A DNA stretch of 64,000 nt from an uncultured Trichococcus sp. (GCF_963667775.1 NZ_OY764015.1:1815168-1879167), one strand, 5' to 3'. Shown: positions 1 to 8,852, counted from the first letter of the stretch. The notes: generated by a model from the sequence alone, not told the origin. Program-made: numbers and translations.

Positions 1-196
1 TGCTTTGCAGCGTATCCTGAAATTGGGTTACAAGAATATCCCTGTAGTTGATGAAAAGAACCATCTGATCGGTTTGATCACGCGCACCTCCATTGTCGAC
101 ATGGTCTATGATACAATCTGGGGAGACATGGAACCCGAGATGCCGGCTGAAGAGGTCATCGAGACGACTGCAGATATCGAAACGGTTAAGGGGTGA
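1..196 (+). CDS. opuCA: OpuCA-like osmoprotectant ABC transporter ATPase, C-terminal fragment
   Basis: Only the last 65 or so codons are in the window; the reading frame is open from base 2 and the start lies outside. The fragment is the end of a CBS domain: a GYKNIPVVDEKNHLIGLIT-type strand pattern followed by an acidic tail. CBS domains at the end of an ABC ATPase are typical of OpuA/OpuC transporters, where they sense ionic strength. The gene is followed after 6 bases by a permease, a lipoprotein and a second permease, which completes the usual opuCABCD order. The ATPase core itself is not visible, so the name rests on the CBS tail and the neighbours. Confidence 0.85.
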   Translation, partial: ALQRILKLGYKNIPVVDEKNHLIGLITRTSIVDMVYDTIWGDMEPEMPAEEVIETTADIETVKG

Positions 197-202
197 TGAA
201 CA

Positions 203-841
203 ATGGACTTTTTGACAACGAACGGTTCCGAGCTGCTCTTTAAAACAGGTGAGCATTTCTACATTTCTGCCTTGGCCCTGCTGCTTGGCGTTCTGGCCGC
301 GGTTCCTCTGGGCATCGTTTTGACACGCTTCAAGCGCTATTCCGGTTTCATCATCAGTTTTGTTTCGATTCTCCAGACCGTCCCTTCCTTGGCTTTGCTG
401 GCCCTGATGATCCCTCTCTTCGGGATCGGAAAACTTCCCGCGATTGTTGCCCTGTTCATCTATTCCCTGCTGCCGATTCTCCGAAATACGTTCATCGGCA
501 TCTCAAATGTGGACAGCAATATTGTCGATTCCGCAAAAGGAATGGGAATGACCGAGAACCAGATCATCCTGCAGGTGAAATTGCCTTTGGCTGCTCCTGT
601 CATCATGTCCGGCATCCGGTTGGCCGGTGTCTATGTTATCGCATGGGCCACGCTTGCTTCGTATATCGGAGCCGGCGGTTTAGGGGATTATATTTTTAAC
701 GGATTGAATGTATACGATCAGGAAATGATCATTTGGGGAACTTTACCGGTAACCTTATTGGCTTTATTGGCTGATTTCCTCCTTGGAAAGCTTGAGCGAT
801 TCGTTTCTCCACAGACAACATCGACAAAAGGAGGGAACTGA
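203..841 (+). CDS. opuCB: OpuCB-like osmoprotectant ABC transporter permease
   Basis: Inner permease (212 aa) of a glycine betaine/carnitine/choline importer. It has five to six hydrophobic segments and, near residues 108-135, the EAA loop (DSAKGMGMTENQIILQVKLP) that docks on the ATPase. The GAGGLGDYIFNG motif near the C-terminus is shared with other OpuCB/OpuCD proteins. The ATG at 203 follows the ATPase stop by six bases. Its stop overlaps the start of the lipoprotein gene by one base (ATGA-type), indicating translational coupling. It likely forms a heterodimer with the second permease at 1791-2468. Confidence 0.92.
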   Translation: MDFLTTNGSELLFKTGEHFYISALALLLGVLAAVPLGIVLTRFKRYSGFIISFVSILQTVPSLALLALMIPLFGIGKLPAIVALFIYSLLPILRNTFIGISNVDSNIVDSAKGMGMTENQIILQVKLPLAAPVIMSGIRLAGVYVIAWATLASYIGAGGLGDYIFNGLNVYDQEMIIWGTLPVTLLALLADFLLGKLERFVSPQTTSTKGGN

Positions 842-1794
842 TGATGAAGAAACGCATGAAGAAATGGTTGCTGTTTCCGCTGACGGTCCTTTTATTGGCG
901 GCTTGTTCCTTGCCTGGTCTTGGTGCCTCCGTAAACAATGACGGCATCGTCATCACCGGTGGGACAACGACCGAAATGCAAATATTGAGCTATATGGTCA
1001 GGGGGATGGTCGAACACTATCTGCCGGATGCTTCCGTGGATATGGTCAACAACCTTGGCTCCTCGACGCTGAATCACCAAGCGATGATGGGCGGGGATGC
1101 GAATGTATCGGCTGCACGCTATACAGGGACATCCTTGACCGGCGAGTTGGGCATGGACCCTATCACCGATCCCGTATTGGCTTTCGAAACGGTCGTAAAG
1201 GGCTTCGACGAAAGATTCGATCAGGTTTGGTTCCCATCCTACGGTTTTGCCAATACCTACGCCTTTTTGGTGACACGTGAATTCGCCGAAGAAAACAATT
1301 TGGAGACTGTCAGCGACCTCGCGGCGTTGGCACCGAATCTGCGGGCCGGCGTGGACAACTCCTGGATGGAGCGGGAAGGCGACGGTTATGAAGCCTTCAA
1401 AGAAACATACGGTTTTGATTTCCAGCGTGTCTACCCGATGCAGGTCGGCCTCGTTTATGATGCCCTGCAGGCGGACGAAATGGATATCGTTTTGGGCTAC
1501 TCCACGGACGGCCGGATCGCAAGCTACGGCCTGGTCGTTCTTGAAGACGACCTGCAACTGTTCCCGCCATACGACGCCAGTCCGGTTGCCACTAAAGAGA
1601 TTCTTGAGGCTTATCCCGAACTGGAGACCATCCTGCTGAAATTGGAGGGCACCGTGACGGATGAGATGATGCAGGCAATGAACTATGAAGTCGATAACGA
1701 TTTGGTGGAAGCCCAAACGGTCGCGCAAAATTTCTTGGAAGAGAACAACTATTTCGAAGATAAAGAAGTCACACCCTTGAAGGAGGAAGAATGA
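841..1794 (+). CDS. opuCC: OpuCC-like osmoprotectant-binding lipoprotein
   Basis: Substrate-binding protein (317 aa) of the OpuC importer. The first 22 residues form a lipoprotein signal with basic start, hydrophobic core and lipobox LLAAC, so Cys22 should be lipidated and the protein held on the outer face of the membrane. The remainder matches the OpuAC/QAT-type binding fold (GGTTTEMQI start, SYGFANTYAFLVT, and a repeated type II binding-protein layout). A GGAGGG ribosome site lies just before the ATG. Which osmolyte is preferred cannot be told from sequence alone. The gene overlaps the second permease gene by four bases. Confidence 0.92.
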   Translation: MMKKRMKKWLLFPLTVLLLAACSLPGLGASVNNDGIVITGGTTTEMQILSYMVRGMVEHYLPDASVDMVNNLGSSTLNHQAMMGGDANVSAARYTGTSLTGELGMDPITDPVLAFETVVKGFDERFDQVWFPSYGFANTYAFLVTREFAEENNLETVSDLAALAPNLRAGVDNSWMEREGDGYEAFKETYGFDFQRVYPMQVGLVYDALQADEMDIVLGYSTDGRIASYGLVVLEDDLQLFPPYDASPVATKEILEAYPELETILLKLEGTVTDEMMQAMNYEVDNDLVEAQTVAQNFLEENNYFEDKEVTPLKEEE

Positions 1795-2468
1795 TGAACT
1801 TAAGTGAAATGAATACGCTCCAACAGTTGCTCTACTATTATAGAGAAAACGCCGGCTATGTATTCGAACAATTCACCCGCCATTTTCTGATCTCCATTTA
1901 CGGTGTGCTGTTCGCGGCGATTGTGGCGATCCCGCTCGGTTTTTGGATCGCACGCCATAAAAAACTGGCTGATTGGATCATCGGTGCCGCCAATGTCATC
2001 CAGACGATCCCTTCATTGGCGCTGTTGTCCATTCTGATGCTGGGACTCGGACTCGGATCGGACACCGTCATTGCGACAGTCTTCCTGTATTCGCTGCTAC
2101 CGATCATCAAAAACACCTATACGGGTGTGCGGAATGTCGATGCCGCGCTGTTGGATACCGGTAAAGGCATGGGGATGACGCGGATGCAATTGACCTATAT
2201 GGTCGAATTGCCGTTGTCCCTTTCCGTCATCATGGCCGGCTTGCGTAATGCTTTGGTCGTTGCGATCGGTATCACCGCCATTGGTACCTTCATCGGCGCC
2301 GGCGGTTTGGGGGATATCATTTCCCGCGGTGTGAATGCGACGAACGGGACAGCCATCATCCTGGCCGGCGCTATCCCGACAGCCTTGATGGCAGTACTGG
2401 CCGATTGGTTGCTGGGTCTTTTGGAAAAACGATTGGATCCATCCAGCAAAGTGACCCGTAAACATTGA
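1791..2468 (+). CDS. opuCD: OpuCD-like osmoprotectant ABC transporter permease
   Basis: Second permease (225 aa) of the OpuC system, homologous to the first (shared QTIPSLALL, SLLPIIKNTYTGVRNVD and IGAGGLGD stretches). The EAA loop is around residues 120-145 (DTGKGMGMTRMQLTYMVELP). Two adjacent ATG codons (1791, 1794) both follow an AGGAGG site; I used the first. It is the last gene of the operon: a terminator hairpin lies about 30 bases downstream. With opuCA, opuCB and opuCC it should import compatible solutes under osmotic stress. Confidence 0.92.
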   Translation: MMNLSEMNTLQQLLYYYRENAGYVFEQFTRHFLISIYGVLFAAIVAIPLGFWIARHKKLADWIIGAANVIQTIPSLALLSILMLGLGLGSDTVIATVFLYSLLPIIKNTYTGVRNVDAALLDTGKGMGMTRMQLTYMVELPLSLSVIMAGLRNALVVAIGITAIGTFIGAGGLGDIISRGVNATNGTAIILAGAIPTALMAVLADWLLGLLEKRLDPSSKVTRKH

Positions 2469-2498
2469 GTGAACAAAATACGCAGTGAAATCGAAAGG

Positions 2499-2540
2499 AC
2501 AAGGCACTCCCACAAAACGTGGATTGTCTTGTTTTTTCTT
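2499..2540 (+). terminator. Terminator of the opuC operon
   Basis: Imperfect hairpin with ACAAG...CTTGT and CCAC...GTGG arms, followed on the plus strand by a T-rich run. It lies 30 bases after the opuCD stop. Confidence 0.6.
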
Positions 2541-2669
2541 TTTGGGGATTCCGCCAAGCTTTGCTGTCGGATAATTTCTTTTAATGATTTTCCATTTGTG
2601 ATAGAATAGATTGGACTCTAGACGGACAGACATTCTGATCTAGCAAGAGATACTTAAGGAGTGGTATAA

Positions 2670-4547
2670 ATGTGTGGTTTTGTTGGATATATCCATGGAT
2701 CGACTGCATGGAACCATCAGACTGTGATTGAAGGTATGATGAACAGGATCGTCCACCGCGGACCAGACAGTGGCGGCATGTATTCTGATGGCAAGGTAAC
2801 GTTAGGCTTCCGCCGCTTGAGCATCATCGATCTTTCCGATAACGGAAAGCAACCGATGTACAGTGCAGACGGAAATTTGGTATTGGTTTTCAACGGCGAA
2901 ATCTTCAACTTCCAGGAGTTGCGCGAAGATCTGAAGCAAAAAGGACACATCTTCCATTCCAAAACGGACAGTGAAGTTTTGATCTACGGCTACAAAGAAT
3001 ACGGTTATGACTTTGTGAAGCAACTGCGCGGCATGTTCGCGTTCGCGATTTGGGATAAAGTGAACGATACGATGTTCATCGCCCGCGATGGCTTCGGCAT
3101 CAAACCGTTGTACTACACGACAAACACAACCGACGGCAGCCTGCTTTTCGGTTCTGAAATCAAGTCATTTTTGGCTCACCCCGCTTTCATCAAAGAAGTG
3201 AACAAGGATGCTTTGCGTCCCTACTTGACGCTGCAATACTCTTCGATGGGCGAAACCTTCTTCAAAGGCGTCCACAAATTGAAGCCGGCGCATTATATGG
3301 TGCTGAAAGGCAACGATATCCATACGGTCGAATATTGGGACAAAAAATTCCATGCCGAAAACGGCACTTTGGAAAGCTTCGTGGAAGAAGTCAAAGCAAC
3401 GATGGCTGACTCCGTCCGTGCCCACAAAATCAGTGATGTGAAGACCGGCGCTTTCTTGTCCGGTGGCGTCGATTCCAGCTTGGTCACAGCTTTGATGAAA
3501 CCGGAAAAATCCTTCTCGGTCGGCTTCTCCGAATATGAAAAAATGTTCAACGAAACCAACCAGGCTGCCGATCTTTCGGAAATCCTGGGCATCGAAAATG
3601 TCCGCAAGTACATCTCGCCGGAAGAGGCTTTCCATGCCCTGCCTACCATCCAATACCATATGGATGAACCGCAGTCGAATCCGTCTTCCGTTCCCTTGTA
3701 CTTCTTGGCCGAATTGGCGAAGAAAGATGTGACGGTCGTGCTTTCTGGTGAAGGCGCGGATGAAATTTTCGGCGGCTACTCTTGGTATGAACCATCCAAG
3801 AAAATGGAGACTTACGAAAAGATCCCTTACAGCCTGAGAAGAGGCATCGGCAAATTGGCCCATAAAATGCCGAAGAATACGCTGACGACTTTCCTGGTAA
3901 AAGGCGGCCAAAAAGTGGAGGAACGCTTCATCGGTCAGGCCATCGTCTGGGACGAGGAAGAAGCTGTGGACATCCTGAAGCCGGCCTACAAAAACGGTCC
4001 GGATATCCGTTCGATCACCAAACCGATCTATGACGAAGTCAAAGGCCAGGATGATGTGACGAAGATGCAGTATCTCGATCTGAACCTTTGGATGCCTGGG
4101 GATATCCTGTTGAAAGCCGACAAGATGAGCATGGCCCACTCGTTGGAGCTGCGCGTGCCTTTCCTGGACAAAGAAGTCATGGAATTGGCGAAACGCATCC
4201 CTTCCGATTACCGTGTCAACGAGATCGATACAAAATACGTGCTGCGCAGAGCGGCTGCCGATGTCCTGCCTGAAGAATGGGCGAAACGTCCGAAGTTGGG
4301 CTTCCCGACTCCGATCCGTCACTGGCTGCGCGAAGAAGAATTCTACAACGAAGTCAGAAAAGCTTTCGCTTCCGACTATGCGGCTGAATTTTTCGACACT
4401 GCTAAGCTCGTACAGATCCTCGACGACAACTATACGAAGAAGTTGGATTACGGCCGTCAGATTTGGACAGCCTACATCTTCCTTGTTTGGTACAAACGTT
4501 TCTTCATCGATGAGACGCCTCTGTCTGCGGATGCATTTGTCGCTTAA
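2670..4547 (+). CDS. asnB: Asparagine synthase (glutamine-hydrolysing)
   Basis: Makes asparagine from aspartate, ATP and glutamine in the cytoplasm. Length is 625 aa, normal for AsnB of Firmicutes. After removal of Met1, Cys2 (MCGFVGY) is the N-terminal nucleophile of the class II glutaminase domain (about 1-215). RGPDSGG, FNGEIFN and the acidic-substrate loop follow. The synthetase domain begins with the pyrophosphate loop SGGVDSS at about 264-270, then SGEGADE and the KADKMSMAHSLELRVPF motif. A GGAGT ribosome site precedes the ATG. It stands alone between two terminators. The 5' region (2541-2669) has a TGATAGAAT extended -10 candidate but no T-box that I can see. Confidence 0.97.
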   Translation: MCGFVGYIHGSTAWNHQTVIEGMMNRIVHRGPDSGGMYSDGKVTLGFRRLSIIDLSDNGKQPMYSADGNLVLVFNGEIFNFQELREDLKQKGHIFHSKTDSEVLIYGYKEYGYDFVKQLRGMFAFAIWDKVNDTMFIARDGFGIKPLYYTTNTTDGSLLFGSEIKSFLAHPAFIKEVNKDALRPYLTLQYSSMGETFFKGVHKLKPAHYMVLKGNDIHTVEYWDKKFHAENGTLESFVEEVKATMADSVRAHKISDVKTGAFLSGGVDSSLVTALMKPEKSFSVGFSEYEKMFNETNQAADLSEILGIENVRKYISPEEAFHALPTIQYHMDEPQSNPSSVPLYFLAELAKKDVTVVLSGEGADEIFGGYSWYEPSKKMETYEKIPYSLRRGIGKLAHKMPKNTLTTFLVKGGQKVEERFIGQAIVWDEEEAVDILKPAYKNGPDIRSITKPIYDEVKGQDDVTKMQYLDLNLWMPGDILLKADKMSMAHSLELRVPFLDKEVMELAKRIPSDYRVNEIDTKYVLRRAAADVLPEEWAKRPKLGFPTPIRHWLREEEFYNEVRKAFASDYAAEFFDTAKLVQILDDNYTKKLDYGRQIWTAYIFLVWYKRFFIDETPLSADAFVA

Positions 4548-4561
4548 ATCAACGATCGAAC

Positions 4562-4602
4562 AAAAACAGAGAGTTGCCCGCAAAGGGTCACTCTCTGTTT
4601 TT
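4562..4602 (+). terminator. Terminator after asnB
   Basis: Strong hairpin: AACAGAGAGT pairs with ACTCTCTGTT, with an inner GCCC/GGGT pairing, flanked by A-run and T-run. It could work on both strands; on the plus strand it lies 15 bases after the asnB stop. Confidence 0.85.
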
Positions 4603-4705
4603 GTTCTTGACCGCTTCGGTCGTGTGCCGGCAGTGGTTATGCTTTCTCATCCTTGGGCGTAAATGGTATCATGTAACTATAAAATATTGGAAAGAAGGTT
4701 TTTCT

Positions 4706-5326
4706 ATGGCCAGAGTTTTAGTTGTGCGCGCACATCCTTTCGACAGCAGCGTTTCCCGTTCCATGAAAGTTTTGGATGCTTTTCTGGAGGAATACACAGC
4801 GTTGAATCCTTCTGATCGCATCAAGGACATGAATCTTTATGAAGTCGCCATCCCTGAAATCGATCGAGATCTTTTGACTGCCTGGAAGGAATTGTCGAAA
4901 GGCGTGCTTTTTGATCAGTTGACTTCCCGTCAGCAAGAAAAAGTGACGCTCTTCAACCACTACACCGATGATTTTTTGTCCATGGATAAAATCATCATCG
5001 CGAATCCTTTGTGGAATATGCACGTGCCGGGTCGCCTGAAGACGTGGATCGATACCATCACGGTCGCCGGACAGACGTTCCGTTACACGGAATCCGGAGC
5101 AGTCGGAATGGTCCCGGATAAAAAGTTGCTGCATATCCAAGCGAACGGCGGCATCTTCGACGGACGTGATCCTGCCAGCCAGTACATCAAGAGCATTTTC
5201 CGCTTCCTTGGAGTCGAAGAAATCTCACAACTGTTCGTCGAAGGCATGGACACTTACCCGGACCGTGCCGATGAAATCGTTGCCGAAGCGATCGAAAAAG
5301 CCAAACAATTGGCCAAAAATTTCTGA
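4706..5326 (+). CDS. azoR: FMN-dependent NADH azoreductase / quinone reductase (AzoR family)
   Basis: Flavodoxin-fold NAD(P)H oxidoreductase (206 aa, usual AzoR length about 200-210). Seen: the phosphate-binding N-terminal strand VLVVRAHPF with Ser-rich follow-up, and NPLWNMHVPGRLKTWIDTI with the downstream GQTFRYTESG, characteristic of AzoR enzymes that bind FMN as dimers. Physiological role is usually reduction of quinones and electrophiles, not dyes. The start at 4706 follows an AGAAGG site; an upstream in-frame extension is not supported because it overlaps the preceding terminator. The gene is monocistronic and is followed by an unusually long, structured 3' region of about 490 bases before the next terminator. 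Confidence 0.9.
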   Translation: MARVLVVRAHPFDSSVSRSMKVLDAFLEEYTALNPSDRIKDMNLYEVAIPEIDRDLLTAWKELSKGVLFDQLTSRQQEKVTLFNHYTDDFLSMDKIIIANPLWNMHVPGRLKTWIDTITVAGQTFRYTESGAVGMVPDKKLLHIQANGGIFDGRDPASQYIKSIFRFLGVEEISQLFVEGMDTYPDRADEIVAEAIEKAKQLAKNF

Positions 5327-5339
5327 TCTGTCCGCCAAA

Positions 5340-5372
5340 TAAGAAAAGCTGAACGGGTTCGTTCAGCCCTGA
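5340..5372 (+). repeat. Short hairpin repeat, copy 1 (after azoR)
   Basis: GCTGAAC (5348-5354) pairs with GTTCAGC (5361-5367), preceded by TAAGAAAA. A near-identical 33-base stretch (three differences) occurs at 62273-62305, directly after ydiK. On the plus strand there is no T-run after the stem; read on the minus strand the stem is followed by TTTTCTTATTT, so it could act as a minus-strand terminator. Confidence 0.7.
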
Positions 5373-5381
5373 TTAAGGAAA

Positions 5382-5432
5382 CACTGTGACCTAATCGGTC
5401 AAGTACTCTGATGTCACAGTGCGACATCAGAG
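5382..5432 (+). other. Predicted RNA pseudoknot 3' of azoR
   Basis: CTCTGATGTC (5406-5415) pairs perfectly with GACATCAGAG (5423-5432), leaving the loop ACAGTGC. That loop is complementary to CACTGT at 5382-5387, and the longer CACTGTGAC (5382-5390) can instead pair with GTCACAGTG (5413-5421), competing with the stem. This is either an H-type pseudoknot or a two-state switch. The pairing is read directly from the sequence; function is unknown. Confidence 0.5.
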
Positions 5433-5502
5433 GGCCTTACTGCGAGACCATTTGGATGGCCTGATGACAGGATCAAGCGATTGAAATCGCAAGAGTCATG
5501 AC

Positions 5503-5725
5503 AATTTAGGAAATCTGTCCTTGCAACGTTCCCTACGGTCACCTTGTACTGGGGCTCTAAGGGATGAATCCCTAAGAGTCCCATGCAACTGAGCATCGAA
5601 GAGCGCAATTGCTGAGAGACTTCCTGCGTCAGCAGGTTAGTCGAACAGTATGTCTTGGCTCGTAGAGACAAGAGGTTCCTTTATCACTTTTCCGAAGGGC
5701 TAACCCGTGAAGCTGGACATTATTT
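5503..5725 (+). repeat. Dispersed structured element, copy A (3' of azoR)
   Basis: About 223 bases closely similar, as reverse complement, to 51590-51810. Read in the azoR direction it contains several small hairpins: the long arm GGGGCTCTAAGGGA...TCCCTAAGAGTCCC (5551-5582), CCTGC-GTCA-GCAGG, and CTTGG...CAAG near 5653-5675. Compared with copy B, a T-A pair is replaced by C-G in the last stem, and the long arm has a G-U wobble here where B has A-U, so pairing is kept. The wobble favours the azoR-sense strand as the RNA. No convincing protein: the open frame across 5414-5671 on the minus strand is not conserved in copy B. Confidence 0.7.
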
Positions 5726-5812
5726 TAGATGCATGAAACATTTTGCACACTTGTGAAACACCTACGGTGATGCACTTTTGAGTTGAAAAAATTTTATAAA
5801 TTCCTGTATGTC

Positions 5813-5840
5813 AAAAAAGAAGCCCGTGGGCTTCTTTTTT
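5813..5840 (-). terminator. Bidirectional terminator between azoR 3' region and pgcA
   Basis: AAAAAAGAAGCCC (5813-5825), two-base loop, GGGCTTCTTTTTT (5828-5840). It lies 20 bases after the pgcA stop on the minus strand and also ends the azoR 3' region on the plus strand. Confidence 0.9.
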
Positions 5841-5860
5841 GTTTTTTTGGTTTTATCGGA

Positions 5861-7588
5861 TTACTCTGCAGTCAGGCTACGGATGCTTGCCTCGAAAGCA
5901 GCGACTTTTTCATCGACTGCACTTTGGCTTTCAGCCTTCGCACCAATGTAGAATTTGATTTTTGGTTCTGTTCCGCTTGGACGGATGGCGATCCAGCTGC
6001 CGTCTTCCAGGAAGTATTTCAGCACATTCGAACTCGGCATATCGATGATTTCAGTGGAACCATCAGGGAATGTCTTCGTAGAGTTGCCGAAGTCTTCCGT
6101 GATCGATACGGCAATGCCCGCGAAGTCCGCCGGTGCTTCCGCACGGAATTTAGCCATCAGCGCTTTGATTTTTTCTGCTCCGGTGATGCCGGACATCGTG
6201 ACGGAAATCGTCTGTTCCTTATAATAGCCGTGCGTTTCGAAAATTTCGACCAGGCCGTCGTACAGCGTTTGGCCTTTTTTCTTGTAGTAAGCCGCTACTT
6301 CAGCAATCAACACGAGGGCCTGGATAGCGTCTTTATCGCGTACGAACGGTTTTGCCAGATAACCGTAGCTTTCCTCAAAGCCAAACAAGAATTCCTTGCT
6401 GTGGTCTTCTTCGTATTGCTTGATTTTTTCTGCGATGAATTTGAATCCGGTCAGGACATCCACCATATCCGCACCGTAAGATTTCGCGATTGCTGTCGGC
6501 AACTCGCTGGATACGATCGATTTAAGGGCTGTACCGTTTGCAGGCAATGTGCCTGCCGCTTTTTTGGCGCGCAACAAGTAATCCAGCATCAATGAAGCGA
6601 TCTGGTTACCGGTAAGGACAACATACTCGCCTTTTGCTTTGCGGACGGCTGCACCCAAGCGGTCAGCATCAGGATCGGTCGCGACCAAAATGTCGGCATC
6701 CAGTTCCGTCCCCAGTTTGATGGCGTATTCGAATGCGCCCGCTTCTTCCGGATTCGGTGATTTTACGGTGGAGAAGTTCGGATCGGCTACAGCCTGTTCC
6801 GGAACAAGATGGATGCCTTCAAAACCAGCATTCTTCAAGGCGCGCTCGCCCAGCATCTGGCCAGTCCCATGCAACGGCGTGAAGACCAATTTCATCTCTT
6901 TACTCATTTCGTGGACAAGGGCGGGATCGACAGTCACTGTTTTGACAAGTTCAAGGTAAGCCGCGTCGACTTCTTCCCCAAGCATCTTGATCAAGCCGGC
7001 TGCTTTCAACTCTGCTTCGTCGCCCACTTGGATAGTCAGCGGATTTTCGATCGCTCTTACATAATCGGTCAAAGCGTCCGCATCGGCAGGAGGCATCTGG
7101 CCGCCATCATCCCCGTAGACTTTGTAGCCGTTGTAATCAGCGGGGTTATGGCTCGCTGTGATCATGATGCCCGTTAGCGCATTCAAATGTCTTACCGCAA
7201 AGGACAACTCGGGCGTTGGGCGCAGACTTTCAAAAACGAAGGCCGGAATGCCGTGCGCACCCAATGTCTTGGCTGCCTCCATGGCGAACTCCGGAGATTG
7301 GTGTCTGGAATCATAGGCGATTGCAACGCCGCGTTTCTTCTCTTCCTCACCTTTTGCTTCCATCAAACGAGCCAAGCCTTCGGTCGCTTGGCGCACTGTA
7401 TAAATGTTCATCCGGTTGATGCCGACTCCCAGGATACCCCGCATCCCGGCAGTACCGAATTCCAGCGGAGCAAAAAAAGCATCTTTAAGCGCTTCTTCCT
7501 TTCCCTCCAAAGACTTTAATTCTTCTTTTAATTTAGGTTCTAATAAGGCAAAATTATTCCATTGTTCGATGGTTTCTTGATAAGACAT
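5861..7588 (-). CDS. pgcA: Alpha-phosphoglucomutase (PgcA type)
   Basis: Interconverts glucose 6-phosphate and glucose 1-phosphate, feeding UDP-glucose synthesis together with galU nearby. Length 575 aa fits the long Gram-positive phosphoglucomutase/phosphomannomutase family. Motifs: TASHNP with the phospho-Ser at about 146, DPDADR for Mg2+ at about 305-310, GFEESYGY for sugar recognition, and the C-terminal phosphate loop [14 protein letters not shown] chose the third ATG of a cluster ([10 protein letters not shown]) because the GGAAGG site is then about nine bases upstream; starts six and nine bases or more further out are possible. The gene stands alone, with its own terminator. Confidence 0.94.
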   Translation of the reverse strand: MSYQETIEQWNNFALLEPKLKEELKSLEGKEEALKDAFFAPLEFGTAGMRGILGVGINRMNIYTVRQATEGLARLMEAKGEEEKKRGVAIAYDSRHQSPEFAMEAAKTLGAHGIPAFVFESLRPTPELSFAVRHLNALTGIMITASHNPADYNGYKVYGDDGGQMPPADADALTDYVRAIENPLTIQVGDEAELKAAGLIKMLGEEVDAAYLELVKTVTVDPALVHEMSKEMKLVFTPLHGTGQMLGERALKNAGFEGIHLVPEQAVADPNFSTVKSPNPEEAGAFEYAIKLGTELDADILVATDPDADRLGAAVRKAKGEYVVLTGNQIASLMLDYLLRAKKAAGTLPANGTALKSIVSSELPTAIAKSYGADMVDVLTGFKFIAEKIKQYEEDHSKEFLFGFEESYGYLAKPFVRDKDAIQALVLIAEVAAYYKKKGQTLYDGLVEIFETHGYYKEQTISVTMSGITGAEKIKALMAKFRAEAPADFAGIAVSITEDFGNSTKTFPDGSTEIIDMPSSNVLKYFLEDGSWIAIRPSGTEPKIKFYIGAKAESQSAVDEKVAAFEASIRSLTAE

Positions 7589-7666
7589 TTTCATCATCCT
7601 TCCCATATTAGTTTAGCCATATTATAACATTATTTGCATGCCAATTGAGCAAAAAGATGGAATCTA

Positions 7667-7702
7667 CAAAAAAAGTTCACGCTCTGATTTCAGGGCGTGA
7701 AC
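7667..7702 (-). terminator. Terminator of trxB
   Basis: On the minus strand GTTCACGC pairs with GCGTGAAC around a 12-base loop, followed by TTTTTTTG. It lies 55 bases after the trxB stop. Confidence 0.85.
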
Positions 7703-7756
7703 TGTAGTGGTATTAATGAACTAGGCAATAAAGTTGCTGTTGTGTGGAAAATATTT

Positions 7757-8728
7757 TCAATCCACAGTCTCGGCAGCCGCTTCAGCAGCTGCCAAGCGGT
7801 CATGCAGATCTTCGATGTAGGCAAAAGCACGGTTCCCGGCTTCACCACCATCACCAACTGCGGTCGTGATTTGGCGCAGAAGCTTCTGGCGCACATCCCC
7901 GATGGCAAAGATACCCGGTATGGCCGTTTCCATGTGCTCATTCGTGATGATCCAACCTTCTTCATCCGTGATCCCCAAATCAAGGAAAGCATCCGATTGC
8001 GGCAAGATGCCTACGTAGATGAAGACCCCATCGACAGCTTTTTCTTGGATTTCATTGGTATTCTTATTGCGGATCACGACACCCGTGACTTTTTGTCCGT
8101 CGCCTTTGATTTCTTCCACAACGGAATCCCAGGTGATGCTGATTTTTTCGTTCTTGAAGGCTCGGTTCTGAATGATTTTTTGGGCACGGAATTCATCACG
8201 TCTGTGGACGATATTAACATCCGCAAACTGCGTCAAGTAGATTCCTTCCTCCACCGCAGAATCTCCACCGCCGACCACTGCCAGTTTTTTGCCTTTGAAG
8301 AATGCCCCATCACAGACGGCACAATAGGAAACGCCGCGTCCGTTGTACTGATCCTCTCCGGGAATGCCCAATTTTCGGTGGTGGGAACCGGTCGCGATTA
8401 TGACGGCGCGTGTTTTGTAGGATTTTTTGCCTGCTTCGACGATGCGGTAATCCCCATCCACGATGATGCGCTTCACATCTCCATATGCATGCTCGGCCCC
8501 AAATTGCATGGAGCTTTCGTACATCCTTTCAGACAACTCCGGACCCAATATCGATTTGAAGCCAGGATAATTTTCCACCTCGGCAGTATTGTTCATCTCT
8601 CCGCCCGGGATGCCGCGTTCCAGCATCAAGGTACTCAGATTGGATCGCGATGCGTAAAGGGCTGCTGTCATCCCTCCTGGCCCCGCTCCGATGACGATGA
8701 CATCATAAATCTTTTCAGTTTGTTCCAT
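7757..8728 (-). CDS. trxB: Thioredoxin-disulfide reductase
   Basis: NADPH- and FAD-dependent enzyme that reduces thioredoxin in the cytoplasm (323 aa). The FAD-binding GAGPGGMTAALYASR lies at the N-terminus. The redox-active CAVC pair is at about 136-139, the NADPH-binding VVGGGDSAVEE follows, and the GIFAIGDVR FAD motif is near the C-terminus. An AGAAGGAG site precedes the ATG. It lies between pgcA and galU on the same strand but has its own terminator; the 200-base upstream gap leaves room for a promoter. Confidence 0.96.
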   Translation of the reverse strand: MEQTEKIYDVIVIGAGPGGMTAALYASRSNLSTLMLERGIPGGEMNNTAEVENYPGFKSILGPELSERMYESSMQFGAEHAYGDVKRIIVDGDYRIVEAGKKSYKTRAVIIATGSHHRKLGIPGEDQYNGRGVSYCAVCDGAFFKGKKLAVVGGGDSAVEEGIYLTQFADVNIVHRRDEFRAQKIIQNRAFKNEKISITWDSVVEEIKGDGQKVTGVVIRNKNTNEIQEKAVDGVFIYVGILPQSDAFLDLGITDEEGWIITNEHMETAIPGIFAIGDVRQKLLRQITTAVGDGGEAGNRAFAYIEDLHDRLAAAEAAAETVD

Positions 8729-8852
8729 GTTTAGTATATCTCCTTCTGGTGTTAAGTCTGTTCCGGACTAGTGCCGGAATCTGGTTCTTATACAGTTTAC
8801 TCTGACTTTATTTTTTGTGCCACAATTCTGCTCAGGATGACGAATCCATACA

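Noticed and set aside
2541..2669. T-box or other riboswitch before asnB
   Set aside because: Only about 130 bases, no specifier stem or conserved T-box sequence seen.
3165..4583. 472-codon open frame antisense to asnB
   Set aside because: Composition is that of a shadow frame of a GC-balanced gene; no start signal, and asnB on the other strand is unambiguous.
5414..5671. 85-codon minus-strand frame over repeat copy A
   Set aside because: The frame is not kept in copy B although the DNA is nearly the same; conservation follows hairpins, not codons.
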